A DNA stretch of 5,264 nucleotides. Source: Holophagaceae bacterium UBA706. GTDB lineage: Bacteria; Acidobacteriota; Holophagae; Holophagales; Holophagaceae. The stretch is from assembly GCA_002298155.1 (NCBI GenBank), contig DBME01000435.1, positions 1,077 through 6,340 of the forward strand, given 5' to 3'. The position numbers were made by a program, and so were the translations under genes. How positions within the stretch are numbered: position 1 is the first letter of the stretch; the number at the start of each line of letters is the position of its first letter. Of this stretch, positions 1-5,264 are shown piece by piece. The notes beneath the pieces were generated by a model. The model saw only the letters and a list, made by a program, of their open reading frames with translations. It made no database searches and was not told the DNA's origin.

Positions 1-1239
<1,239 letters not shown>

Positions 1240-1256
1240 GGCGTTGGGAGGAACTG

Positions 1257-1292
1257 AATGCCGGCAGACCCGCTTGGGGCTGCCGGCATTTT
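1257..1292 (+). terminator. intrinsic terminator of icd
   Basis: A perfect 11-bp stem pairs 1257-1267 (AATGCCGGCAG) with 1280-1290 (CTGCCGGCATT). After one A-G mismatch, the 12-nt loop can add three more C-G pairs around GCTT. The 3' arm runs into a short T tract (1289-1292). It starts 17 nt after the icd stop codon, where a Rho-independent terminator is expected. Confidence 0.85.
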
Positions 1293-1317
1293 GCCGTACG
1301 GCTGGCCCGAAGGCGGG

Positions 1318-1389
1318 AGGCTCGGTGCTGTTCTCGGCAAAGGCGGTACTTCAACGCCCTGCGGGGTCCAATCCCAAGCCACCGAGCCT
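1318..1389. repeat. 72-nt inverted-repeat element, possible structured RNA or palindromic repeat
   Basis: A perfect 10-bp inverted repeat pairs 1318-1327 (AGGCTCGGTG) with 1380-1389 (CACCGAGCCT), enclosing 52 nt. Inside, GGCG 1342-1345 can pair with CGCC 1355-1358 around a 9-nt loop, and GGG 1364-1366 with CCC 1373-1375 around a 6-nt loop. This gives a closed multibranch shape. It lies between the icd terminator and the predicted promoter of the next gene, with no coding frame supported. It could be a transcribed structured RNA, a REP/MITE-like repeat, or chance in GC-rich DNA. One copy is seen here. Confidence 0.35.
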
Positions 1390-1394
1390 GGCAT

Positions 1395-1422
1395 TTGAAG
1401 GGATGTGGCGGTCGGATATCAT
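1395..1422 (+). promoter_or_regulatory. predicted sigma70-type promoter for the 93-residue membrane protein gene
   Basis: TTGAAG (1395-1400, 4 of 6 to TTGACA) is followed after a 16-bp spacer by TATCAT (1417-1422, 5 of 6 to TATAAT). Transcription would start near 1429 and leave a leader of about 105 nt before ATG 1534. It sits downstream of the icd terminator, where a new transcript must begin. The call rests only on consensus matching. Confidence 0.45.
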
Positions 1423-1533
1423 GCAAACATCCTCAAACCTTGGCCTGGCAATCCATTCTGCAGGGGCGGACCCCATTCCGGGGCACAGCACCTTTCAAAA
1501 TTCGGACATCCAGCTTCAGGAATCCATACGCCC

Positions 1534-1815
1534 ATGACTCCCACACTCCATTTCTTGCAAAACGTCGGATTGGCGGCCTTCGTCGTGACGATCGTGCTGG
1601 AGTTCCCCTACATGGCCAAAAGTGTGGGAATCCCATCGGCCCTTTTCTGGATTTGGCTTTCCTGGCCAATGAGAACCCTCATGCCGTCGGGGACGGAGTA
1701 TGACCGCATCTACGACAACACCCCTGAGTGGCTGAAACGCACGCAGACAGCGTTGATCGTATTCCTGGTCGGCATCTGGCTTTTGGGCAAATTTTCCAGA
1801 TCGGTCTCCAATTGA
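1534..1815 (+). CDS. small hypothetical membrane protein (93 aa)
   Basis: No family is recognised. Hydrophobic stretches lie at about residues 8-27 (LAAFVVTIVL core), 31-46 (tryptophan-rich, possibly a short or re-entrant helix) and 72-87 (TALIVFLVGIWLLG). A polar, acidic linker (residues 53-66, GTEYDRIYDNTPEW) sits between them. This suggests an inner-membrane protein with two or three helices. The frame stays open upstream to 1405, but ATG 1534 starts directly before the first helix and is preferred. The Shine-Dalgarno is weak (CAGG at 1517-1520, 13 nt away), so the start is not certain. Codon choice favours G or C in third position like the neighbours, supporting real coding. It has its own predicted promoter and a C-rich spacer after it, so it may be monocistronic. 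Confidence 0.65.
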   Translation: MTPTLHFLQNVGLAAFVVTIVLEFPYMAKSVGIPSALFWIWLSWPMRTLMPSGTEYDRIYDNTPEWLKRTQTALIVFLVGIWLLGKFSRSVSN

Positions 1816-1816
1816 G

Positions 1817-1873
1817 CATTCCTCCCCTCCCGCTTCAACCTCTCCCCTCGGCAGCAACCCAACCACCTTCGTT
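1817..1873 (+). terminator. C-rich, G-poor tract, possible Rho utilisation site
   Basis: Of these 57 bases 30 are C and only 5 are G. The motif CTCCCCTC occurs twice, at 1822-1829 and 1842-1849. C-rich, G-poor, unstructured RNA just after a stop codon is the classical signature of Rho loading, and no hairpin terminator is present after the 93-residue gene. If it works, termination would fall in or just before the next gene unless that gene is being translated. Composition alone is weak evidence. Confidence 0.25.
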
Positions 1874-1885
1874 ATAGGCATACCG

Positions 1886-2524
1886 ATGAAGATCCCCCGG
1901 GCATTCCGAGCGTCCCTCCTGGCCTTTGCAGCCGTCGGCTGCTTCTCGCAGGCTTCAGGCGGGCAAGCTCCATACGAAGGCTTGAGAAACAAGGACGGGC
2001 TGGTCGTTGTGGGTAATGATGCGGGCCTGCATTTCACCGTCAACGTATTAGGTAAGGACATCCTGAAGTTTGGTGGACCAGAAGAGGAGAAACTCTTCTT
2101 ATCAGTTGACAGAAAATTTTTGCAAATATTGGCATCTAAACTTGAGTCCTCAGTAATTGGATCGCCCCTTTCTTCGCGCGAGAAACTGGCAGCCCATGTC
2201 AAATGGGATTTCGAGTTTCTGCAGAAAGGGCTCGGGCCGGCCACCCAGACAACTGAACCGTTTGAACCCACTCGCTTTGTGGACGCCATTTATGCGGTAG
2301 CCACCCCGAAGGCGCCAGGGCCTGCAAAGCATCACCTTTTCATATATATTTTGCACAACAATTCAGTCCTGACCATCTATACGATTGTTTCCGACAAGGT
2401 TCCACTTGAAGTAGCGAAAAAGATGCTATTTGACGTTGCCTTGAGTGTTCAATTCAAAGAAGCCATCATCGATCCTCAGCAATTGGCTGAGACATTGAAC
2501 AAGCAAAACCAGCACCCTGAGTAG
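1886..2524 (+). CDS. exported hypothetical protein or lipoprotein (212 aa), AT-rich
   Basis: No family is recognised. The N-terminus is an export signal: positive residues (K2, R5, R8), a hydrophobic core at residues 9-18 (ASLLAFAAVG), then C19. AAVGC resembles a relaxed lipobox, so a lipoprotein is possible; otherwise signal peptidase I could cut after SQA (residues 21-23). The mature part of about 190 residues has no second membrane segment and looks like one soluble mixed alpha/beta domain, with a hydrophobic strand-like run near residues 150-166 and a charged, glutamine-rich tail. Base composition is odd: 2041-2160 is only 38% G+C (46 of 120), while the signal-peptide region looks like its neighbours, suggesting acquisition or relaxed selection. 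The ribosome site is weak (AGG 1876-1878, 7 nt before ATG). It lies 70 bp after the 93-residue gene. Confidence 0.75.
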   Translation: MKIPRAFRASLLAFAAVGCFSQASGGQAPYEGLRNKDGLVVVGNDAGLHFTVNVLGKDILKFGGPEEEKLFLSVDRKFLQILASKLESSVIGSPLSSREKLAAHVKWDFEFLQKGLGPATQTTEPFEPTRFVDAIYAVATPKAPGPAKHHLFIYILHNNSVLTIYTIVSDKVPLEVAKKMLFDVALSVQFKEAIIDPQQLAETLNKQNQHPE

Positions 2525-2525
2525 G

Positions 2526-2554
2526 CTTCCAGCCGGTCACTTAGACTCTAAAAT
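2526..2554 (+). promoter_or_regulatory. weak promoter candidate before the 92-residue gene
   Basis: TAAAAT (2549-2554) matches the -10 consensus at 5 of 6 positions. The hexamer 17 bp upstream (CTTCCA, 2526-2531) matches the -35 at only 3 of 6. Transcription would start near 2561, about 60 nt before ATG 2624. This is the only promoter-like sequence in the 99-bp gap. Confidence 0.25.
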
Positions 2555-2623
2555 GATTCGCACGGACTCACCCCATGAAATTCAACCCAGCGGAAAAGAT
2601 CGTGGATAATTGCCGGAGCAAGA

Positions 2624-2902
2624 ATGGGAAACCCCTACAAGGTTGATCCTGGCGCGTTCAGGAAAAAACGGATGACGGCCCAGAATGAATCCCTGGTCAG
2701 CCTCCAGGTCGAATCGACCCAACCACCGCCCTCGATCAGAGCCTCGGCCTACCAGGCCATCTATTTCGGACCCACCGCAGGCCAGCCCACCAAGGCCGGC
2801 GGGGACGTGAAGCCCGGCTGGGGGAAGACCCTCCTGCGGATCCTCTTCTGGCTTTGGTTTTCGTGGCTCCTGTCGGCGGCATTCCTCCGTTTCTTCCAAT
2901 AG
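2624..2902 (+). CDS. small hypothetical protein with one C-terminal membrane helix (92 aa)
   Basis: No family is recognised. It starts M-G-N-P-Y, then has a basic patch (RKKR, 13-16), a polar, proline-containing middle (PPP 34-36) and a glycine-rich stretch (59-67). A single hydrophobic helix lies at about residues 70-88, rich in Trp, Leu and Phe, and the chain ends four residues later. This tail-anchored layout would leave most of the protein in the cytoplasm. The start is well supported by GGAG at 2615-2618, 5 nt before ATG; an internal Met at residue 17 is the alternative. The opening M-x-N-P-Y recurs in the single-pass protein at 3924-4454. Length and lack of homologues known to me keep this moderate. 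Confidence 0.6.
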   Translation: MGNPYKVDPGAFRKKRMTAQNESLVSLQVESTQPPPSIRASAYQAIYFGPTAGQPTKAGGDVKPGWGKTLLRILFWLWFSWLLSAAFLRFFQ

Positions 2903-2969
2903 GCCTCACGCTCGATCCCATCGATATCCAACGCTCCGCCCGGCCACACCCTGAGTGCGTCCCAACCTC

Positions 2970-3035
2970 CTCACCGCCGTGGAAAGGCCGGTCCATTGGA
3001 TAGTAATGCGATCTCTGGGTAACCTGGGCGGTGAG
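2970..3035. repeat. inverted repeat enclosing 48 nt in an intergenic gap
   Basis: CTCACCGCC (2970-2978) is perfectly complementary to GGCGGTGAG (3027-3035). It fills much of the 164-bp gap between two small membrane protein genes. It has no T tract, so it is not an intrinsic terminator. The right arm covers a GTG at 3031 that could otherwise be a start codon. From 3036 to 3061 the plus strand lacks G altogether. The role is unknown; chance is possible. Confidence 0.3.
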
Positions 3036-3066
3036 CAACCACCTTCTCCACCCCTTCCCTCGGGCG

Positions 3067-3339
3067 ATGATGGCCAACGAAGCACTTCACCTCACACTCA
3101 TTCTTTGCATCTGTGCGTTCCTCGGCTGGGCCTCCTGGATCGGGCTTCGTGACCCGGACAGGGCACTGGCGTGGTTGGACAGGAACCTGCCATTCATCAA
3201 CCGGTGGAACGAGATCTTCTTTTCCAGCCGGAGCCGCATGAGGGGCTGGATCCGAGTCCAGTCCGTCTGCTACCTCCTGCTGGCGGTGCTGATCGGCATC
3301 GATCTGGTGTGGCGCTTGTATCGTGGTATTCATCCCTAG
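3067..3339 (+). CDS. small hypothetical two-helix membrane protein (90 aa)
   Basis: No family is recognised. Two hydrophobic helices lie at about residues 7-26 (LTLILCICAFLGWASWIG) and 66-82 (VCYLLLAVLIGIDLVW). Between them is a 40-residue loop rich in Arg and Trp (DPDRALAWLDRN, then SSRSRMRGW). The positive loop suggests it lies in the cytoplasm with both ends outside, by the positive-inside rule. The start is uncertain: tandem ATGs at 3067 and 3070 put the first helix right at the N-terminus, while GTG 3031 would add 12 residues and lies inside an inverted repeat. None has a strong Shine-Dalgarno. The gene ends 37 bp before the DUF2200 start, with no terminator between, so the two are probably cotranscribed. 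Confidence 0.65.
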   Translation: MMANEALHLTLILCICAFLGWASWIGLRDPDRALAWLDRNLPFINRWNEIFFSSRSRMRGWIRVQSVCYLLLAVLIGIDLVWRLYRGIHP

Positions 3340-3376
3340 GCTGATCGGGAATCCGACCCCATCCGAGCGAGGAAAC

Positions 3377-3727
3377 ATGGCCGCGCGTGAGATTTCGAAG
3401 CTCCTCTTCACCACTGTCTATCCCCTTTACGTCCAGAAGGCCGAGCGGAAGAACCGGACCCGGGAAGAGGTCGACACGATCATCTGCTGGCTCACGGGCT
3501 ATTCGCGCGCCGAGCTGAACAAGCATGCAACGGTGAACATCGACTTCCAGCACTTCTTCGACCAGGCCCCGGCCATCCACCCGAAGTGCCCGGAGATCAA
3601 GGGTGTCGTCTGCGGGGTGCGCGTCGAGGACATCGTCGACCCCATGGAACAGAAGATCCGCTTCCTCGACAAGCTCATCGACGAACTCGCCAAGGGGAAG
3701 TCGATGGACAAGATACTGCGTCAATAA
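3377..3727 (+). CDS. DUF2200 family protein (116 aa)
   Basis: This matches the DUF2200 family (Pfam PF09966 by memory), small bacterial cytoplasmic proteins of unknown function. Family landmarks appear in order: VYPLYVQKAERK (14-25), IICWLTGY (35-42), GVVCGVRVEDI (76-86) and LDKLIDELAKGK (97-108), ending in MDKILRQ. The length of 116 fits the compact family. ATG 3377 is chosen because a good Shine-Dalgarno (GAGGA, 3369-3373) lies just before it and the family begins here; an earlier ATG at 3323 would overlap the preceding gene and add non-family residues. There is no signal peptide or membrane segment, so it is the only clearly soluble cytoplasmic product between icd and the rhomboid gene. 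It probably shares a transcript with the 90-residue gene. Confidence 0.92.
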   Translation: MAAREISKLLFTTVYPLYVQKAERKNRTREEVDTIICWLTGYSRAELNKHATVNIDFQHFFDQAPAIHPKCPEIKGVVCGVRVEDIVDPMEQKIRFLDKLIDELAKGKSMDKILRQ

Positions 3728-3736
3728 TCCTCTTTA

Positions 3737-3753
3737 GAATCAACCTGTTGAAT
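3737..3753. promoter_or_regulatory. palindromic site, possible operator (left copy)
   Basis: TCAAC-CT-GTTGA (3740-3751) is a perfect inverted repeat with 5-bp arms, 12 nt after the DUF2200 stop. The surrounding GAATCAACC and GTTGAAT both recur in the site at 3893-3905. The arms are AT-richer than the flanking DNA. No regulator is identified, and chance is not excluded. Confidence 0.25.
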
Positions 3754-3824
3754 GAGCCTCACCCAAAGCCGCACCGGATGGGCTCCGGGGCCTGCTGGGT
3801 CGATCCCGCCCGATCCCGGGGGGA

Positions 3825-3833
3825 TGCTAGAGT
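3825..3833 (+). promoter_or_regulatory. extended -10 promoter candidate for the 176-residue gene
   Basis: TGCTAGAGT reads as an extended -10: TG, one base, then TAGAGT (3828-3833, 4 of 6 to TATAAT). No convincing -35 lies 15-18 bp upstream, where the sequence is a GC-rich tandem of CGATCCC units (3801-3817). Transcription would start near 3840 and give a leader of about 84 nt that includes the hairpin at 3843-3894. Confidence 0.35.
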
Positions 3834-3842
3834 GGTTACGAC

Positions 3843-3894
3843 CCGCCAGGTCCCGCCGGCAACGGAGCTGCGGTATTCCTGCCGGAACTGGCGG
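3843..3894 (+). other. hairpin in the probable leader of the 176-residue gene
   Basis: CCGCCAG (3843-3849) pairs with CTGGCGG (3888-3894). Inside, CCGGCA (3856-3861) pairs with TGCCGG (3880-3885), and GGA/TCC (3864-3866, 3877-3879) can add three pairs. The asymmetric internal loop is 6 nt against 2. There is no T tract, so it is not a terminator. Lying between the promoter candidate and a start codon with a poor Shine-Dalgarno, it could affect translation or RNA stability. Confidence 0.35.
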
Positions 3895-3905
3895 TTGAAT
3901 CAACC
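3893..3905. promoter_or_regulatory. palindrome GGTTGA-A-TCAACC, possible operator (right copy)
   Basis: A perfect 13-bp palindrome with 6-bp arms around one A, 18 bp before ATG 3924. It shares GAATCAACC and GTTGAAT with the site at 3737-3753. The two sites bracket the extended -10 candidate. Binding by a dimeric repressor is conceivable, but about one palindrome of this length is expected by chance in a window this long. Confidence 0.25.
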
Positions 3906-3923
3906 CCGCTCACGTGGTGCCCC

Positions 3924-4454
3924 ATGGACAACCCTTACTACCCACCAGGATCCGAGTACGCCGCCCCCAAGAGGACCTCCATCGGCAAGTGGATCCTCTG
4001 GGGCTGCGGTGGAGCCTTGCTCCTGTTCCTGTCCCTGGGACTGGCCTGTTTCGTCCTGATCAAAGGGGCGATGAAGGTGGGTGATGCCCAACTCGGGCCC
4101 GCCTGTTCCGAGTACCTGGCGATGGTCGGGAAGAAGGATCTATCCGGGGCCTACAAGTTGATGGGAGAGGCCGGCAAAGCCGAAATCTCCGAGGCCAGGC
4201 ATAACGCCATCATTGGCGGTATCACTGAGAAGCTGGGGCCGATCAAGTCCATGAAGGTGGAATCTGTCGAAACCGGGGTGGACCGGACCGGCAGTTGGGG
4301 CAAGATCACCTATGACACGGAATTCCAGAACGGGCCCGGCACGATCCACGTTGAGTTACGGAAGGAATCAGGGCATTTCAAGGTCGTGGGAATCCAATAC
4401 CAATCGCCCCTTCTGGCGGAGGCGATCAACAAGGCCCTGGCAAAACCGGACTAG
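3924..4454 (+). CDS. membrane-anchored hypothetical protein with small extracytoplasmic domain (176 aa)
   Basis: No family is assigned with confidence. The N-terminus (M-D-N-P-Y-Y-P-P, then K16, R17, K22) is short, polar and positive, so probably cytoplasmic. One helix spans about residues 23-46 (WILWGCGGALLLFLSLGLAC). The remaining 125 residues would lie outside: a helical part (ACSEYLAMVGKKDLSGAYKLM, about 60-80) followed by alternating strands (about 104-160, including KITYDTEF and HFKVVGIQYQ). That order resembles small NTF2-like or DUF4019-type domains, by pattern only. ATG 3924 is kept because the family-like N-P-Y-x-P-P start follows at once, though its Shine-Dalgarno is poor. It lies 77 bp before the rhomboid gene with no plus-strand terminator between, so cotranscription is possible. 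The Gly/Ala/Cys-rich helix is a conceivable rhomboid target. Confidence 0.75.
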   Translation: MDNPYYPPGSEYAAPKRTSIGKWILWGCGGALLLFLSLGLACFVLIKGAMKVGDAQLGPACSEYLAMVGKKDLSGAYKLMGEAGKAEISEARHNAIIGGITEKLGPIKSMKVESVETGVDRTGSWGKITYDTEFQNGPGTIHVELRKESGHFKVVGIQYQSPLLAEAINKALAKPD

Positions 4455-4462
4455 GGTCCGGT
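4445..4462. other. hairpin overlapping the stop codon of the 176-residue gene
   Basis: ACCGGAC (4445-4451) and GTCCGGT (4456-4462) form a perfect 7-bp stem around TAGG, which holds the TAG stop. The plus strand has no T tract after it. Read on the minus strand, the stem is followed by TTTT (complement of 4445-4442), giving a short terminator-like shape for antisense transcription, although no minus-strand gene is seen here. Confidence 0.35.
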
Positions 4463-4531
4463 GACAACCATCCTCCCCAAGGTCAGGCTCCCGCCTCTTT
4501 GGAACCATGCAATCACCCACCCAGGAACCCG

Positions 4532-5264
4532 ATGGAAACGCCCCTTCCCTCCAGCCCTGCCCCTGGCATCAAGACCTGCCCCAGGTGCGGCTTTGCCACT
4601 GAATCCTGGGCATCGATCTGTCCCCAATGCACCTATGAATGGATCTCGCCGGAACAACAAATTGAAGCCGAACCGATGACTGCCTTTGATTCGGTCCTGA
4701 CGATGGACGGGAAACCTCCACGGGTCGTATTCATCCTCATAGCCATGAACATCCTGGTATTCCTGGTCATGGTGCTAAATGGGGTAAATTTCGTTTCCCC
4801 CGAAGCCGGCGTCTTGTACCGGTGGGGGGCCAACTTTCCGCCCGCCACGGTCCATGGCCAAGGGTGGAGGCTTCTCACCTCGACCTTCCTGCACTTCGGC
4901 GTTATCCACCTGGCCGTTAACATGTGGGCGCTCTGGGCCGGCGGCCCTCGGATGGAGCGGGTTCTCGGGCATGCCGGCTTCTCGGTCACCTATTTCCTCT
5001 CCGGCCTCGCGGGCAGCGTGGCGACGCTGACCTTCCACCCCCTGGCGGTCGGGGCAGGCGCCTCGGGCGCAATCTTCGGGGTATTCGGAGCCATGGCGGG
5101 GGTCCTGCTCAGGGACCGGAAATCGATCCCCCACCCCGTGTTCATGGCCGTCGGCAAGAGCATTCTCATATTCCTTGGCATCAATCTGGTCTACGGGCTC
5201 AAACCGGGAATCGACCTCTCCGCCCATTTCGGCGGCTTCGCCGCTGGAATCCTTTGCGGTGCCA
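4532..5264 (+). CDS. rhomboid family intramembrane serine protease with N-terminal zinc ribbon (3' end off window)
   Basis: Cuts transmembrane segments of other membrane proteins within the bilayer. 244 codons are present and the frame is still open at the edge. Residues 16-33 hold two Cys pairs (CPRC at 16-19, CPQC at 30-33) forming a predicted cytoplasmic zinc ribbon. The first helix is about 65-82. Rhomboid landmarks follow: W112-R113 in the first loop, HLAVN (H126 to N130, the H-x-x-x-N motif), GASG with catalytic Ser178 (codon 5063-5065), then IFG, and SAHFGG with catalytic His232 (codon 5225-5227). The Ser-His dyad is therefore intact and the enzyme should be active. ATG 4532 has AGGA at 4523-4526 as ribosome site; an ATG at 4507 is in another frame and soon stops. 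It lies 77 bp after the 176-residue gene. Confidence 0.95.
   Translation, partial: METPLPSSPAPGIKTCPRCGFATESWASICPQCTYEWISPEQQIEAEPMTAFDSVLTMDGKPPRVVFILIAMNILVFLVMVLNGVNFVSPEAGVLYRWGANFPPATVHGQGWRLLTSTFLHFGVIHLAVNMWALWAGGPRMERVLGHAGFSVTYFLSGLAGSVATLTFHPLAVGAGASGAIFGVFGAMAGVLLRDRKSIPHPVFMAVGKSILIFLGINLVYGLKPGIDLSAHFGGFAAGILCGA

Noticed and set aside
1293..1302. Perfect 10-bp palindrome GCCGTACGGC after the icd terminator
   Set aside because: About five such palindromes are expected by chance in this window, and nothing else marks it as a binding site.
1319..1389. tRNA-like appearance: about 72 nt, matching ends and a GGGTCCAATCCC segment
   Set aside because: No proper D-arm, the anticodon-like stem has 4 bp and a 9-nt loop, the T-arm-like loop is one base short and not next to the acceptor arm, and there is no CCA end.
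1405..1533. 43-residue N-terminal extension of the 93-residue membrane protein
   Set aside because: The extension overlaps the predicted promoter, has non-coding-like composition and no ribosome site.
1516..2289. 257-codon open frame on the minus strand
   Set aside because: It runs antisense through two better-supported plus-strand genes, begins without a visible ribosome site, and its translation has no recognisable domain; it is a shadow frame.
2575..2646. 23-residue frame overlapping the start of the 92-residue gene, as a leader peptide or frameshifted N-terminus
   Set aside because: No Shine-Dalgarno before ATG 2575, no regulatory residue pattern, and the 92-residue gene has its own good ribosome site (GGAG at 2615-2618).
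3323..3376. Longer DUF2200 start at ATG 3323
   Set aside because: It overlaps the previous gene, adds residues unlike the family, and the good ribosome site lies before ATG 3377.
3801..3820. Tandem CGATCCC units before the extended -10
   Set aside because: Only two units of low-complexity GC-rich sequence; not enough for a repeat array.

Overview
This is a high-GC bacterial stretch with every credible gene on the plus strand. It opens inside the gene for a monomeric NADP-dependent isocitrate dehydrogenase and closes inside a rhomboid protease gene. The dehydrogenase gene is strongly GC-rich (43 of 60 bases at 841-900 are G or C). Taxonomy cannot be read directly. The mix of monomeric Icd, DUF2200, a zinc-ribbon rhomboid and many small orphan membrane proteins would fit a high-GC Gram-negative such as an acidobacterium of the Holophaga/Geothrix type, but that is a low-confidence guess.

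Layout: (1) 1-1239 is the C-terminal 412 residues of isocitrate dehydrogenase, ending at a clear intrinsic terminator (1257-1292). (2) 1293-1533 is non-coding, with a 72-nt inverted-repeat element and then a plausible sigma70-type promoter. (3) 1534-1815 encodes a 93-residue membrane protein, followed by a C-rich, G-poor spacer. (4) 1886-2524 encodes a secreted or lipoprotein-like orphan whose body is unusually AT-rich. (5) 2624-2902 encodes a 92-residue protein with one C-terminal membrane helix. (6) 3067-3339 encodes a 90-residue protein with two membrane helices, followed 37 bp later by a DUF2200 gene (3377-3727). (7) 3728-3923 is a regulatory-looking gap with an extended -10, a hairpin and two related palindromes. 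(8) 3924-4454 encodes a membrane-anchored protein with a small extracytoplasmic domain. (9) 4532 to the end is a rhomboid intramembrane protease with an N-terminal zinc ribbon, cut by the window edge.

Only the dehydrogenase, the DUF2200 protein and the rhomboid are recognised families. The other five products are orphans, and all five are membrane or exported proteins by sequence. Gene spacing is loose (37 to 165 bp), so one tight operon is unlikely; only the 90-residue gene and DUF2200 look closely coupled. No known defence, secretion, CRISPR or mobile system is visible. The most testable idea is that the single-pass proteins beside the rhomboid are its substrates or partners; this is inference from proximity and topology.
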